Source: JAUVRX01 sp049664225
GTDB taxonomy: Bacteria; Acidobacteriota; Thermoanaerobaculia; Multivoradales; JAHEKO01
DNA: 64,000 nt
Direction: 5' to 3'
Assembly (NCBI GenBank): GCA_049664225.1
Contig: JBATEX010000114.1
Coordinates: 75,160-139,159 of the forward strand
A program made the position numbers and the translations under genes. The first letter of the stretch is position 1. Each line of letters starts with the position of its first letter. A model generated the notes under the pieces. It saw nothing but the letters and a program-made list of their open reading frames with translations. It was not told the DNA's origin and did not search any database. Shown piece by piece: positions 7,402 through 15,066 of the stretch.

Positions 7402-8763
7402 ATGGACTATCCGATCTGGGATATTGCTATAGGCGGCGGTGTCCTGATGGGCATCGTCGCGATCACCCACGTCATCGTCTCGCACTTCGCTATCGGCGGC
7501 GGATTGCTGATCGCCGTTACCGAGACTCTGGCGGTGCGGCGGAACGACTCCGAGATGCGGGATCTAGCCAAGCGCTCGTCGCTGGTCCTCATCCTGTTCT
7601 CGACCGTTTTCGGTGCCATCTCCGGGGTGGGGATCTGGGTAGTGGCCGGCTTGATCTCGCCGGCGGCGATCTCCGCTCTCATCCGCAATTTCGTCTGGGG
7701 ATGGGCGATCGAGTGGGTGTTCTTCATCGTCGAAATCGTGGCGGCGCTGGTCTACTTTGCCACCTGGAACAAGATCTCGAAGCGGGCGCACGTGATGGTG
7801 ATCTGGATCTACTTCATCGCGGCCTATCTCTCGCTGGTGATCATCAACGGCATCGTCACCTTCATGCTGACTCCCGGCAAGTGGCTCCAGACCGGGGCCT
7901 TTTGGGATGGTTTCTTCAACCCGACCTATTTCCCGAGCTTGTTGCTGAGGACGGGCATCGCCATCCTGATGGCTGTCGCCTTCATGGTTTGGCCGGCGAG
8001 AAAAGCCTCGGCTGAGGCCCTGCCGAGATTGAATCGGTATCTGGGTCTATGGGCTGTCGTGGGAGCACTGATCTCCTATGCCGGCTACCGGTGGTGGGAA
8101 TCGGCCCTGCCGGAATCGACGCGAGACCTCTTCCTCGGAGACGGGGCGTTGCTCGATGGCCTGGCTTTCACCCGTCACGAGGTGATGTGGTCGGTCGCAC
8201 TTTTCTTGGTGCTGTCGATTATCTTCCTGTTGGCTCTGCCGAAAATGGCCAAGGTCATTCCGCTCCTGTTGATCACGATCGCGGCCTTCTCGTTCTTCGG
8301 CAGCTACGAGCGACTCCGCGAGGGAACTCGCAAGCCATTCATCATCCACGACTACATGTTCTCCAACGGTGTCCTGGTCGATGAAATCGGGGAGCTCAAC
8401 GAGAACGGGATGCTCTCCAAGGCGCGGTGGGCGGCCCGAGTGCCGGCGACGAACTCGGTGGAGATGGGCCGACAGGTCTTCGATGCCCAGTGCCGAAGCT
8501 GTCATACGATCGATGGCTATCTCTCCATCCGGGAGCTGGCCCCCGAAGATCCGGACATGACGTACAGCATTCTGTACGCCCTCTACGACCAGGGCGAGAT
8601 GTTCACCGCGCTGGAACCGGGTGAGGCGGTGGCCATGGGGGATCTGAACTACCCGTTCATGCCGCCCTTCGTGGGTACCGAAGAGGAGATGGAAGCTCTG
8701 GTCGATTTCATCGCCTCGCTCACGACGCCAGACGGTGAAGCGGCGGCCAAAGGAGGTGTCTGA
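7402..8763 (+). CDS. Cytochrome bd-superfamily oxidase subunit I-like with fused C-terminal monoheme cytochrome c
   Basis: 453 residues. The first about 340 form roughly nine membrane helices resembling CydA: HVIVSHFAIGGGLLIAVTE carries the N-terminal His region, and FTRHEVMWSVALF a later conserved His. The quinol-oxidation motif GRQPW of ordinary CydA is absent. The C-terminal about 100 residues are a cytochrome c domain with MGRQVFDAQCRSCHTIDGY and a methionine-rich end (YPFMPPFVG). Cytochrome bd relatives with a fused heme c and without the Q-loop are known as a separate branch of the superfamily, thought to take electrons from cytochrome c. Start at 7402 is set by AAGGAGA five bases upstream. 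Its stop overlaps the start of the next gene. Confidence 0.82.
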   Translation: MDYPIWDIAIGGGVLMGIVAITHVIVSHFAIGGGLLIAVTETLAVRRNDSEMRDLAKRSSLVLILFSTVFGAISGVGIWVVAGLISPAAISALIRNFVWGWAIEWVFFIVEIVAALVYFATWNKISKRAHVMVIWIYFIAAYLSLVIINGIVTFMLTPGKWLQTGAFWDGFFNPTYFPSLLLRTGIAILMAVAFMVWPARKASAEALPRLNRYLGLWAVVGALISYAGYRWWESALPESTRDLFLGDGALLDGLAFTRHEVMWSVALFLVLSIIFLLALPKMAKVIPLLLITIAAFSFFGSYERLREGTRKPFIIHDYMFSNGVLVDEIGELNENGMLSKARWAARVPATNSVEMGRQVFDAQCRSCHTIDGYLSIRELAPEDPDMTYSILYALYDQGEMFTALEPGEAVAMGDLNYPFMPPFVGTEEEMEALVDFIASLTTPDGEAAAKGGV

Positions 8764-9881
8764 TGGGTAACGAGCTGATTCCTGCTTTGGACGCATTTCC
8801 GATTCCGGGACCGGTGTGGCTCTTTCACTTCCTGCTGGTTTTTACGTTCATCCTGCACATGCTGTTCATGAACCTGACGCTGGGCGGCACCATCCTGGCC
8901 GCGTTGAGCCAGTTGTTCTCGAGGGGTAAGGCAGATGACTACAGGGCTGTAATGGCGATGCGACTGATGGGCATCAACACCTACGGCATCTCGCTGACGA
9001 TCACCTCCGGCATAGCGCCGCTGTTGTTCGTACAGGTGCTCTACCAGCAATACTTCTACACTGCCACGATCATGATTGCGTGGACCTGGTTGATGTCCCT
9101 GGTGTTCCTGATGGTCGGCTACTACGCGGCCTATCTCTACAAGTTCAGGGGGACGCCGACGAAGGGTTCCGGTGGCACCGCGTGGCTGTGGCTCTCCGCG
9201 ATCATGTTCTTCATCATCGCGATGGTGCATGTGGCGGTCAACCTCATTCACTCTCAGCCGGACAAGTGGGCGGCGCTGGCCGACAACCCGCTAGCGATTT
9301 TGGGTGATGCTGCGTTCTGGCCCCGACTCTTCCATTTCGTTTTCGCAGGATTGGGCTTCAGTGGGGTGGTCGTAGCGTGGTGGGCAGCGCGCCAGGCCGG
9401 CAAGGGCGTCGAGGTCGAGCTCAACACCAGGATCGCGAGCTACGCTTGGAAGTGGGCGCTGTGGACCACGCTGCTGCAGATTGCCGATGGGTTCCTGCTG
9501 GTCATGGTGCTGCCGCGACCGGTGCTGCTCGGCTTCATGCGGGGCGGCATGGCGACCATGCTGCCGTTCACCCTGGGCATTCTTCTTGCCCTCGGGCTGT
9601 TGGTGATGTTGGCCAAGGTGTCGAACCCGGTGGAGAAGTTCTCGACGGTCAACGGCACCCTGATGGGGATGATCGCCACGATCGCGATCATGTCCATCAC
9701 CCGGCACCAGATTCGGGCGATCTATCTCGAACCGGTGACTGCCCGATTCCGTTTGGAGACGGCGCCGCAGTGGGGCAACTTCACTTTATTCGCCCTGCTG
9801 CTCGTAGCGGGTCTCTACACCGTGTACTACATGGTCAGGGAGGTCCTCGAGAGTCGTGCAGCCGGGCAAGACGCCGCCTGA
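8763..9881 (+). CDS. Second membrane subunit of the bd-type oxidase
   Basis: 372 residues, about nine hydrophobic helices, no CxxCH. The start overlaps the previous stop (TGATG), so the two are translationally coupled and likely form one complex. FHFLLVFTFILHMLFMNLTLGG resembles the first helix of CydA-like rather than CydB-like proteins, with two His near the periplasmic face; SGIAPLLFVQVLYQQYFYTATI also recalls CydA. It may therefore be a CydA-derived partner, as in CydAA'-type oxidases. Assignment as partner subunit is strong from context; heme content is unknown. Confidence 0.78.
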   Translation: MGNELIPALDAFPIPGPVWLFHFLLVFTFILHMLFMNLTLGGTILAALSQLFSRGKADDYRAVMAMRLMGINTYGISLTITSGIAPLLFVQVLYQQYFYTATIMIAWTWLMSLVFLMVGYYAAYLYKFRGTPTKGSGGTAWLWLSAIMFFIIAMVHVAVNLIHSQPDKWAALADNPLAILGDAAFWPRLFHFVFAGLGFSGVVVAWWAARQAGKGVEVELNTRIASYAWKWALWTTLLQIADGFLLVMVLPRPVLLGFMRGGMATMLPFTLGILLALGLLVMLAKVSNPVEKFSTVNGTLMGMIATIAIMSITRHQIRAIYLEPVTARFRLETAPQWGNFTLFALLLVAGLYTVYYMVREVLESRAAGQDAA

Positions 9882-9910
9882 TGGCTCTTGCGTTCGAAAA
9901 CGATCTGATG

Positions 9911-9946
9911 CGGAGCGGGCCCCTGGCTCGCTCCGTATTTTGTTTG
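9911..9946 (+). terminator. Rho-independent terminator of the bd-type operon
   Basis: CGGAGCG at 9911-9917 pairs with CGCTCCG at 9929-9935; an inner GCC/GGC pair tightens the loop. It is followed by TATTTTGTTTG (9936-9946). It lies 30 bases after the second subunit's stop. Confidence 0.8.
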
Positions 9947-10050
9947 TCGGCACGAAACACGACCCACCTGTTGGGATAGGCACCCAGTCCGCCCCAAGAG
10001 ATATGGGAGATTGGTGGGAACGGGCGTATAAAAGGGCTCGAGGGTCGGGG

Positions 10051-10096
10051 TTCGGAGCTTGGTCCTAGCGAGACCAAGGCAGGGAAGAGTTCCGAA
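10051..10096 (+). promoter_or_regulatory. Two-tier hairpin in the leader of the 11-heme/cytochrome b gene
   Basis: Outer stem TTCGGA (10051-10056) with TCCGAA (10091-10096), inner stem CTTGGTC (10058-10064) with GACCAAG (10072-10078) and a 7-base loop. It sits 35 bases before the GTG start at 10132. No T-tract follows. It could be a leader structure; I do not recognise a known riboswitch. A TATAAA-like sequence occurs upstream near 10027. Confidence 0.4.
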
Positions 10097-10131
10097 ATAC
10101 TTCACTTGCGCTGCTTGGAGGGGGGTTTGTC

Positions 10132-12036
10132 GTGGGATCCAGGATTCTCCGATTCATGCTGGTCGCCTCCCTTGGTGGGGGCGCGGCCTTTCTCGTATCG
10201 CCGGCACCATCAGCAGGCGCCGATGCGCCGATGTGCCTCGACTGTCACGACACCGATGTCGATGCGTTCGCTGAATCCGTTCACGGCTTCGCGGAGTGTC
10301 TCGACTGCCACGTGGGTGCCGACTCGGAAGACCACCCGGAAGTTGGCACGAAGGCCGACTGCACAGGCTGTCATGAAGGGGAGGTGGAACAGCACCATCT
10401 CAGTGTGCATGGTCGGATGGAGGCCTCCGGTCGACTTCCCGGCAATGGTGGCTGCGGCAGCTGTCACGGCGACATTCATACTCTTCTACTGCACGAAGAT
10501 CCGGCGTCGGCGACCAATCCGCTTAGCATTGCCGGCACCTGTGGTAGCTGTCACTCCGATCCTGATCTGGCAGCCGATCTCGGAATCCGCCTCGTGCAGC
10601 CGATCGAGGCGTACAGCGAGAGCGTGCATTCGCGAGCCGTCCAGCGGGGTGTCAAGGCGGCCACTTGCTCCGAGTGCCATGGGACTCACGACATCCAACC
10701 GGCTGCGAGGGTGGATTCAAGAGTCCATGCCGACAAAATCCCCCAGACCTGCGGCAAATGCCATGGCTCGGTGACCGCGGTTTTCAACGAGAGCGTCCAT
10801 GGCCGGGCCGTGGCGCACGGCCTGGAGGATGCTCCGACCTGCACCGACTGCCATGGCGAGCACCGCATTTTGGAACCCAAGCGCGGTGACTCCACCGTCT
10901 ATCCGACCAACCTGCCGAAGATGACCTGCGGCCGCTGCCACGGTGATCTGGCGCTGTCCGACAAGTTCGGGATGGAGGAGGACAAGGTCCCGGCGTACGA
11001 AGACAGTTACCACGGCCTGGCTTCCCGCTCCGGAAACGTCGTTGTGGCCAACTGCGCTTCGTGCCACGGCGTGCATGACATCCTGCCTTCGACTGACGAG
11101 AAGTCGCATACCTTCCCGGATAATCTGGATGAGACCTGCGGCCAATGCCATCCGGGCGCCGGCGAGCGGTTCGCCATCGGCGCAGTGCATGTGCTGCCGG
11201 ATGAGCCAGAGCACGCGGCCGTCTACTGGGTCCGCAAGATCTACCTCTGGCTGATCTTTCTCACGATTGGCGGGATGCTGCTGCACAACGCTCTCGACTT
11301 CTACCGGAAGCTCCGGCATCCGTTGCCTCGGCCCTCGGAGCAGGTGGAGGATGCGGTCGAGCGAATGTCGGTGGCGGGTCGCATCACTCACGGCCTGTTG
11401 GCGGTGAGCTTTATCATCCTGGTCCACACCGGATTCGCACTCAAGTACCCCGAAGCGTGGTGGGCCTGCCCGTTGCCCTTCTTGAAGGGATTCTGTGAGC
11501 TGCGAGGCTTGATCCACCGCATCGCTGCGGTGGTGATGATTCTCGCTTCGGTGATGCATGTCATCCACTTGATGGTCGATCGCAGGGCCAGGACCCTGAT
11601 GAAGGGCATGATTCCCCAGCTCAGCGATCTGCGCGACCTGAAGGGCAAGTTCGACTATTTCCTCGGGCGCACCAAACATCCTCCGAAAGCAGAGTGGTTC
11701 AGCTACCCGGAGAAGATGGAGTATGGAGGGGTCCTGTGGGGCACGTTTGTAATGGCGGTGACAGGAGTGCTCCTCTGGTTCGAGAGCATCACGCTCCGGT
11801 TCCTACCGAGTTGGACCCTGGATGTGGCGACCACGGTCCACTTCTACGAGGCGATTTTGGCGACTCTCTCAATTGCCATCTGGCACTTCTACCACGTGAT
11901 TTTCGACCCAGCAGTCTATCCAGTGGATACTGCTTTCCTGACCGGCGAGTCGCCACCGATTAGGAACCTCGAGCGCAATCCACCGAAGCTGCCTGAAGAC
12001 AAGGATCACCCCCACGCCCCGGCGCATCCAGCGTAG
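10132..12036 (+). CDS. Undecaheme cytochrome c fused to a membrane cytochrome b (CbcL-like)
   Basis: 634 residues. A signal peptide (to about residue 30) precedes eleven CxxCH motifs within the first about 350 residues (CLDCH twice, CTGCH, CGSCH twice, CSECH, CGKCH, CTDCH, CGRCH, CASCH, CGQCH). The C-terminal part is a formate-dehydrogenase-gamma / b561-like membrane domain with His in RITHGLLAVSFIILVHTGF, LIHRIAAVVM...HVIHLM and TVHFYEAI...WHFYHVIFDP, suited to two b hemes. This architecture resembles Geobacter CbcL, which moves electrons between menaquinol and periplasmic cytochromes. The start is GTG with TTGGAGGGGGG upstream. It is transcribed alone and ends before a strong terminator. 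Direction of electron flow is inference. It is a paralogue of the 990-aa protein at 17350-20322. Confidence 0.88.
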   Translation: MGSRILRFMLVASLGGGAAFLVSPAPSAGADAPMCLDCHDTDVDAFAESVHGFAECLDCHVGADSEDHPEVGTKADCTGCHEGEVEQHHLSVHGRMEASGRLPGNGGCGSCHGDIHTLLLHEDPASATNPLSIAGTCGSCHSDPDLAADLGIRLVQPIEAYSESVHSRAVQRGVKAATCSECHGTHDIQPAARVDSRVHADKIPQTCGKCHGSVTAVFNESVHGRAVAHGLEDAPTCTDCHGEHRILEPKRGDSTVYPTNLPKMTCGRCHGDLALSDKFGMEEDKVPAYEDSYHGLASRSGNVVVANCASCHGVHDILPSTDEKSHTFPDNLDETCGQCHPGAGERFAIGAVHVLPDEPEHAAVYWVRKIYLWLIFLTIGGMLLHNALDFYRKLRHPLPRPSEQVEDAVERMSVAGRITHGLLAVSFIILVHTGFALKYPEAWWACPLPFLKGFCELRGLIHRIAAVVMILASVMHVIHLMVDRRARTLMKGMIPQLSDLRDLKGKFDYFLGRTKHPPKAEWFSYPEKMEYGGVLWGTFVMAVTGVLLWFESITLRFLPSWTLDVATTVHFYEAILATLSIAIWHFYHVIFDPAVYPVDTAFLTGESPPIRNLERNPPKLPEDKDHPHAPAHPA

Positions 12037-12107
12037 AGGGTTGAGGCAGCCGGGCGTACCTTCGGCTGGTCTCTGGGGCTTGAGTCCTGGGTCCTGAGAT
12101 TGTGAGT

Positions 12108-12141
12108 CAGCCGGCAGGCTTGCCGGCTGCCCTACCTTTTT
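12108..12141 (+). terminator. Rho-independent terminator built from a dispersed-repeat hairpin
   Basis: Perfect 9-bp stem CAGCCGGCA (12108-12116) / TGCCGGCTG (12121-12129), loop GGCT, then CCCTACC and TTTTT (12137-12141). The preceding 12037-12107 holds degenerate copies of the 'GGCTTG' dispersed repeat. No gene is seen in 12037-12239. Confidence 0.8.
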
Positions 12142-12239
12142 GGATAGCTCGGAGTCCCCACCCAAAGGACAGCTCTCGGAGGGCCGCAGTGCTGTAGTCT
12201 TCTCGGGTCACCGGACCGACCGGGGAGGAGGAGTGATCC

Positions 12240-12707
12240 ATGGCCGAGGAATCGACTCGCGACGACCTGCCGGAGCTGAGCCCGGGGAGGCGGAAGTTCC
12301 TGCAGTGGCTGACCGGAGGATTCCTCTCCCTATGGGGTGTCGGGTTCCTTTGGGTCATCACCTCGTTTCTGAAGCCTCCACAATCCAAGAGCAGCATCGC
12401 GGAGAGGGTGATCAAGGTGGGGCCACTGGACGATCTGCCTGTTGGTCAGGCCCGCCTGGTCAGAAGGGGTCGAGAACCGATCTGGGTGATCCGGCCCGAC
12501 GAGGAGAATCTCGTGGCCCTGGCCGGTGTCTGCACACACATGCACTGCGTGCTCGACTGGGACCCCAAGCAGCGATCGCTCGACTGCCCCTGCCATGAAG
12601 GGGCCTTCGACCTCAATGGCAACGTGCTCAAAGGGCCACCGCCGCAGTCCTTGCGCCGCTACCGTGTCGAGACCCGTCTCGGCGAGATCCACCTTCACGT
12701 TTCTTGA
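12240..12707 (+). CDS. Rieske 2Fe-2S protein of the first cytochrome b complex
   Basis: 155 residues. Twin-arginine-type N-terminus GRRKFLQWLTGGFLSLWG with one membrane anchor, then a Rieske domain with the cluster motifs CTHMHC and CPCHEG, giving the two Cys, two His and the disulfide pair of bc-type Rieske proteins. It transfers electrons from quinol at the Qo site to a cytochrome c in the periplasm. GGGGAGGAGGAG precedes the ATG. First gene of a tightly packed four-gene operon (12240-16757) with cytochrome b and two large multiheme subunits. Confidence 0.9.
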   Translation: MAEESTRDDLPELSPGRRKFLQWLTGGFLSLWGVGFLWVITSFLKPPQSKSSIAERVIKVGPLDDLPVGQARLVRRGREPIWVIRPDEENLVALAGVCTHMHCVLDWDPKQRSLDCPCHEGAFDLNGNVLKGPPPQSLRRYRVETRLGEIHLHVS

Positions 12708-12718
12708 GGAGCTGGACG

Positions 12719-13843
12719 ATGAAACAAGAAAAGTCTGGCGCCCTGGACTGGTTCTCTCGCCGTTTGAACCTGACCGAGATTTTCTCGCTCTTGACGAGCT
12801 ATGGAGTTTTCCATGCCGAGCTGGACAGTCGCAAGAACATCCGCGAAGCCATCGCGGAGGCGAAGGCCCAGCCCATGCCTTCCTACGACCAGTGGCCGAG
12901 AGTCCTCGGGCTCCTCGCTGTGGTCCTGCTGCTCATCGAGATCGTGACCGGCTCGCTGCTGGCGTTCTACTATCTGCCGACACCGCAGACCGCGAGGGCC
13001 AGCGTTGCCACGATCCTGCGCGACGTGGACTTCGGCCGCTTCGTGCATCAGATTCACTTCTGGGGTGCGCAGCTCCTGATCGCTGTCCTGATTGTCAGGG
13101 TCGTGCGCTTTTTGATGAGGGGGGTCTACCGCAAGCCGCGCGAGCTCATGTGGATCTTCGGCGTGCTCCTGCTCCTGGTCTGCTTTCACTCCGACCTGAC
13201 CGGCAAGGCGCTGCCGATGACCGGTACCGCGTATTGGTCATCGGTGCGGGCTCTCGAGCTGGTGGGCAGCATCCCCATCTACGGTTCCGTAATGCTCTTC
13301 CTGCTTGGAGGTGGGGAAACGGTGATTACCGAGCTCACCCTGATCCGCTTCTATCTGCTGCACGTCGCGCTATTGCCGTTCGCCGCCATTACCCTCATCT
13401 ACCTGCACTTCTCCGGCGTCAGGAGGCTGGGCCAGACGGAGACCGGGAGCCATGAGACGCCGACTCGCGGCGGGCCGGTGATTCGAATTCATCTGCTGAA
13501 TCAGGCGATTCTGTTCACCATCCTGCTCGGAATTCTCGTCAGTTTGGCAGTTTTGGTTCCCTTTCCGCTCGGCGACGCGGCCGATCCCTACCTAACCGTG
13601 CCGGGTGTGGGTCCGCCGTGGTATCTGCTCGCGCCCTTTGGCTTCATGGAGCTGACGGCTCCGTTCTTGCCGACCTGGATCGGCGGGACCATCCTCTTTT
13701 TCACCTTCACGGCTTTCGTGCTGCTGCCTTTCCTTCCTGGATTCCGCGAGGGCGCGAGGAGCCGGGGCCTGAGCTGGGTCATCGTTGCCGCCCTGCTCGC
13801 GGTTTGGATCTTCCTGACGATCTATGGAGCGAGGGTCGCATGA
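12719..13843 (+). CDS. Divergent cytochrome b (b6 plus subunit IV type) with PPWY and a lost heme ligand
   Basis: 374 residues, about eight to nine helices, equivalent to fused cytochrome b6 and subunit IV. Helix D keeps both His (FYLLHVALLPF...LIYLH, 15 apart). Helix B keeps the first His (FVHQIHFWGAQ), but the position 14 residues later, His in normal proteins (FVH in the paralogue at 26465-27655), is Arg here (IVR). The Qo motif is PPWY (GVGPPWYLLAPFGFME) instead of PEWY. Thus the n-side b heme site looks incomplete and quinol chemistry may be altered. The ATG at 12719 follows GAGGAG; an upstream TTG at 12704 is less likely. The stop overlaps the next start (ATGA). Confidence 0.88.
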   Translation: MKQEKSGALDWFSRRLNLTEIFSLLTSYGVFHAELDSRKNIREAIAEAKAQPMPSYDQWPRVLGLLAVVLLLIEIVTGSLLAFYYLPTPQTARASVATILRDVDFGRFVHQIHFWGAQLLIAVLIVRVVRFLMRGVYRKPRELMWIFGVLLLLVCFHSDLTGKALPMTGTAYWSSVRALELVGSIPIYGSVMLFLLGGGETVITELTLIRFYLLHVALLPFAAITLIYLHFSGVRRLGQTETGSHETPTRGGPVIRIHLLNQAILFTILLGILVSLAVLVPFPLGDAADPYLTVPGVGPPWYLLAPFGFMELTAPFLPTWIGGTILFFTFTAFVLLPFLPGFREGARSRGLSWVIVAALLAVWIFLTIYGARVA

Positions 13844-15066
13844 GACCACCAAGACGAGCGCAGCTGACCGACGGGTTGATCGCCGGGCTGATTGGGGCGC
13901 TATGGACCCTGGCGTCCGTTCCGGTGTCCGCCCAGGAGATGTGTGGGACCTGCCACCCCGAGAATCGTGTGAGCTTCGAGCAGAGCATCCATCACCTTGA
14001 GAACGTGAGCTGCAGCGACTGTCATGGGGGAGACCCGGCAGCCCGCGAAGTGAAGGCAGCCCATCAGCGTGACTTTCGCAGTCTGTCCGATCGGCTCGAG
14101 GTGCCGCAGATGTGTGCATCGTGCCACGCCGACCTGGATCAGATGCGGGCCTATAATCTGCCTGTCGACCAGTACGCGGTCTACCTGACGTCCCAGCACG
14201 GCAAAGCCCTGGTCGCGGGTGAGACCAGGGCGGCGATCTGCACCGACTGTCACGGCGGGCACGATATTCGGCGCCCCCGCGATCCATCTAGCTCGGTCCA
14301 CCCGAGACACATTCCAGAGACGTGCGGTCAATGCCACGGAAATGAAGCCCTGATGCAGGAGTTCGGGCTGGACCCCAACGTGGTGACGGACTACCGCTCC
14401 AGCATTCATGGTCGTATGTTGCTCGAGGAAGGTTCCCTGGCGGCGCCCAACTGCACGAGTTGTCACGGGGTCCACGGCGCCACGCCACCGGGTGTCGGAG
14501 ACATCGACAAGGTCTGCGGAGCCTGTCACGAGCAGACGAGACGGGCCTTTCTGGAGGGTCCTCATTACGAGGGGATGACAGCCGCGAGTGTTGCCGAATG
14601 CGCCTCGTGCCATTCGAATCATGCCATCCAGCAGTTCGGCATCGAGCGAGTCGAGTCACTCTGCGCCGAGTGTCACGGTGAGGGCTCCGATCAAGCCGTC
14701 CTAGGTCACAAGATCCATGCCCTGATCGACTCGGCCGGCGAGGAGGTTGCCGCAGCCGAGGCGTTGGTGCGCCGGGCCGACCAGGCCGCGCTCGAGGTGG
14801 AGGATCCGTTGAGCCGGGTGGAGGAGGCCAAGACCTATCTGACCGAAGCCTTGCCGGCCGTGCATTCGGTTTCCCTGGAGCCAGTCGAGCAGCTGACCCG
14901 TCGTGCCCAGTCCATCGCCGAAGAGGTCGAGCACGAGCTCTACTCGAAGCTGGACCGACGAGTCGCCAAGATCGGCCTGGTGCTTTTCTGGTTCTACCTG
15001 CTCATGACGATCGCGGTGCTGGTCATCTTCAGGCGCCGGCTGCGGTCCGAGACGGAGGCTTCATGA
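13840..15066 (+). CDS. Nonaheme cytochrome c with C-terminal membrane anchor
   Basis: 408 residues: signal peptide to about residue 31 (VPVSAQ), nine CxxCH motifs (CGTCH, CSDCH, CASCH, CTDCH, CGQCH, CTSCH, CGACH, CASCH, CAECH) by about residue 280, then a helical heme-free stretch with likely coiled coil, and one membrane helix near the end (GLVLFWFYLLMTIAVLVIF). It resembles NrfB/DmsE-like and decaheme families only loosely. The same architecture (hemes, helical stalk, TM) is seen in the 11-heme protein at 24741-26468, which sits next to the other cytochrome b. It probably accepts electrons from the Rieske/cytochrome b pair. Start and stop overlap both neighbours by 4 bases. Confidence 0.88.
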   Translation: MRPPRRAQLTDGLIAGLIGALWTLASVPVSAQEMCGTCHPENRVSFEQSIHHLENVSCSDCHGGDPAAREVKAAHQRDFRSLSDRLEVPQMCASCHADLDQMRAYNLPVDQYAVYLTSQHGKALVAGETRAAICTDCHGGHDIRRPRDPSSSVHPRHIPETCGQCHGNEALMQEFGLDPNVVTDYRSSIHGRMLLEEGSLAAPNCTSCHGVHGATPPGVGDIDKVCGACHEQTRRAFLEGPHYEGMTAASVAECASCHSNHAIQQFGIERVESLCAECHGEGSDQAVLGHKIHALIDSAGEEVAAAEALVRRADQAALEVEDPLSRVEEAKTYLTEALPAVHSVSLEPVEQLTRRAQSIAEEVEHELYSKLDRRVAKIGLVLFWFYLLMTIAVLVIFRRRLRSETEAS

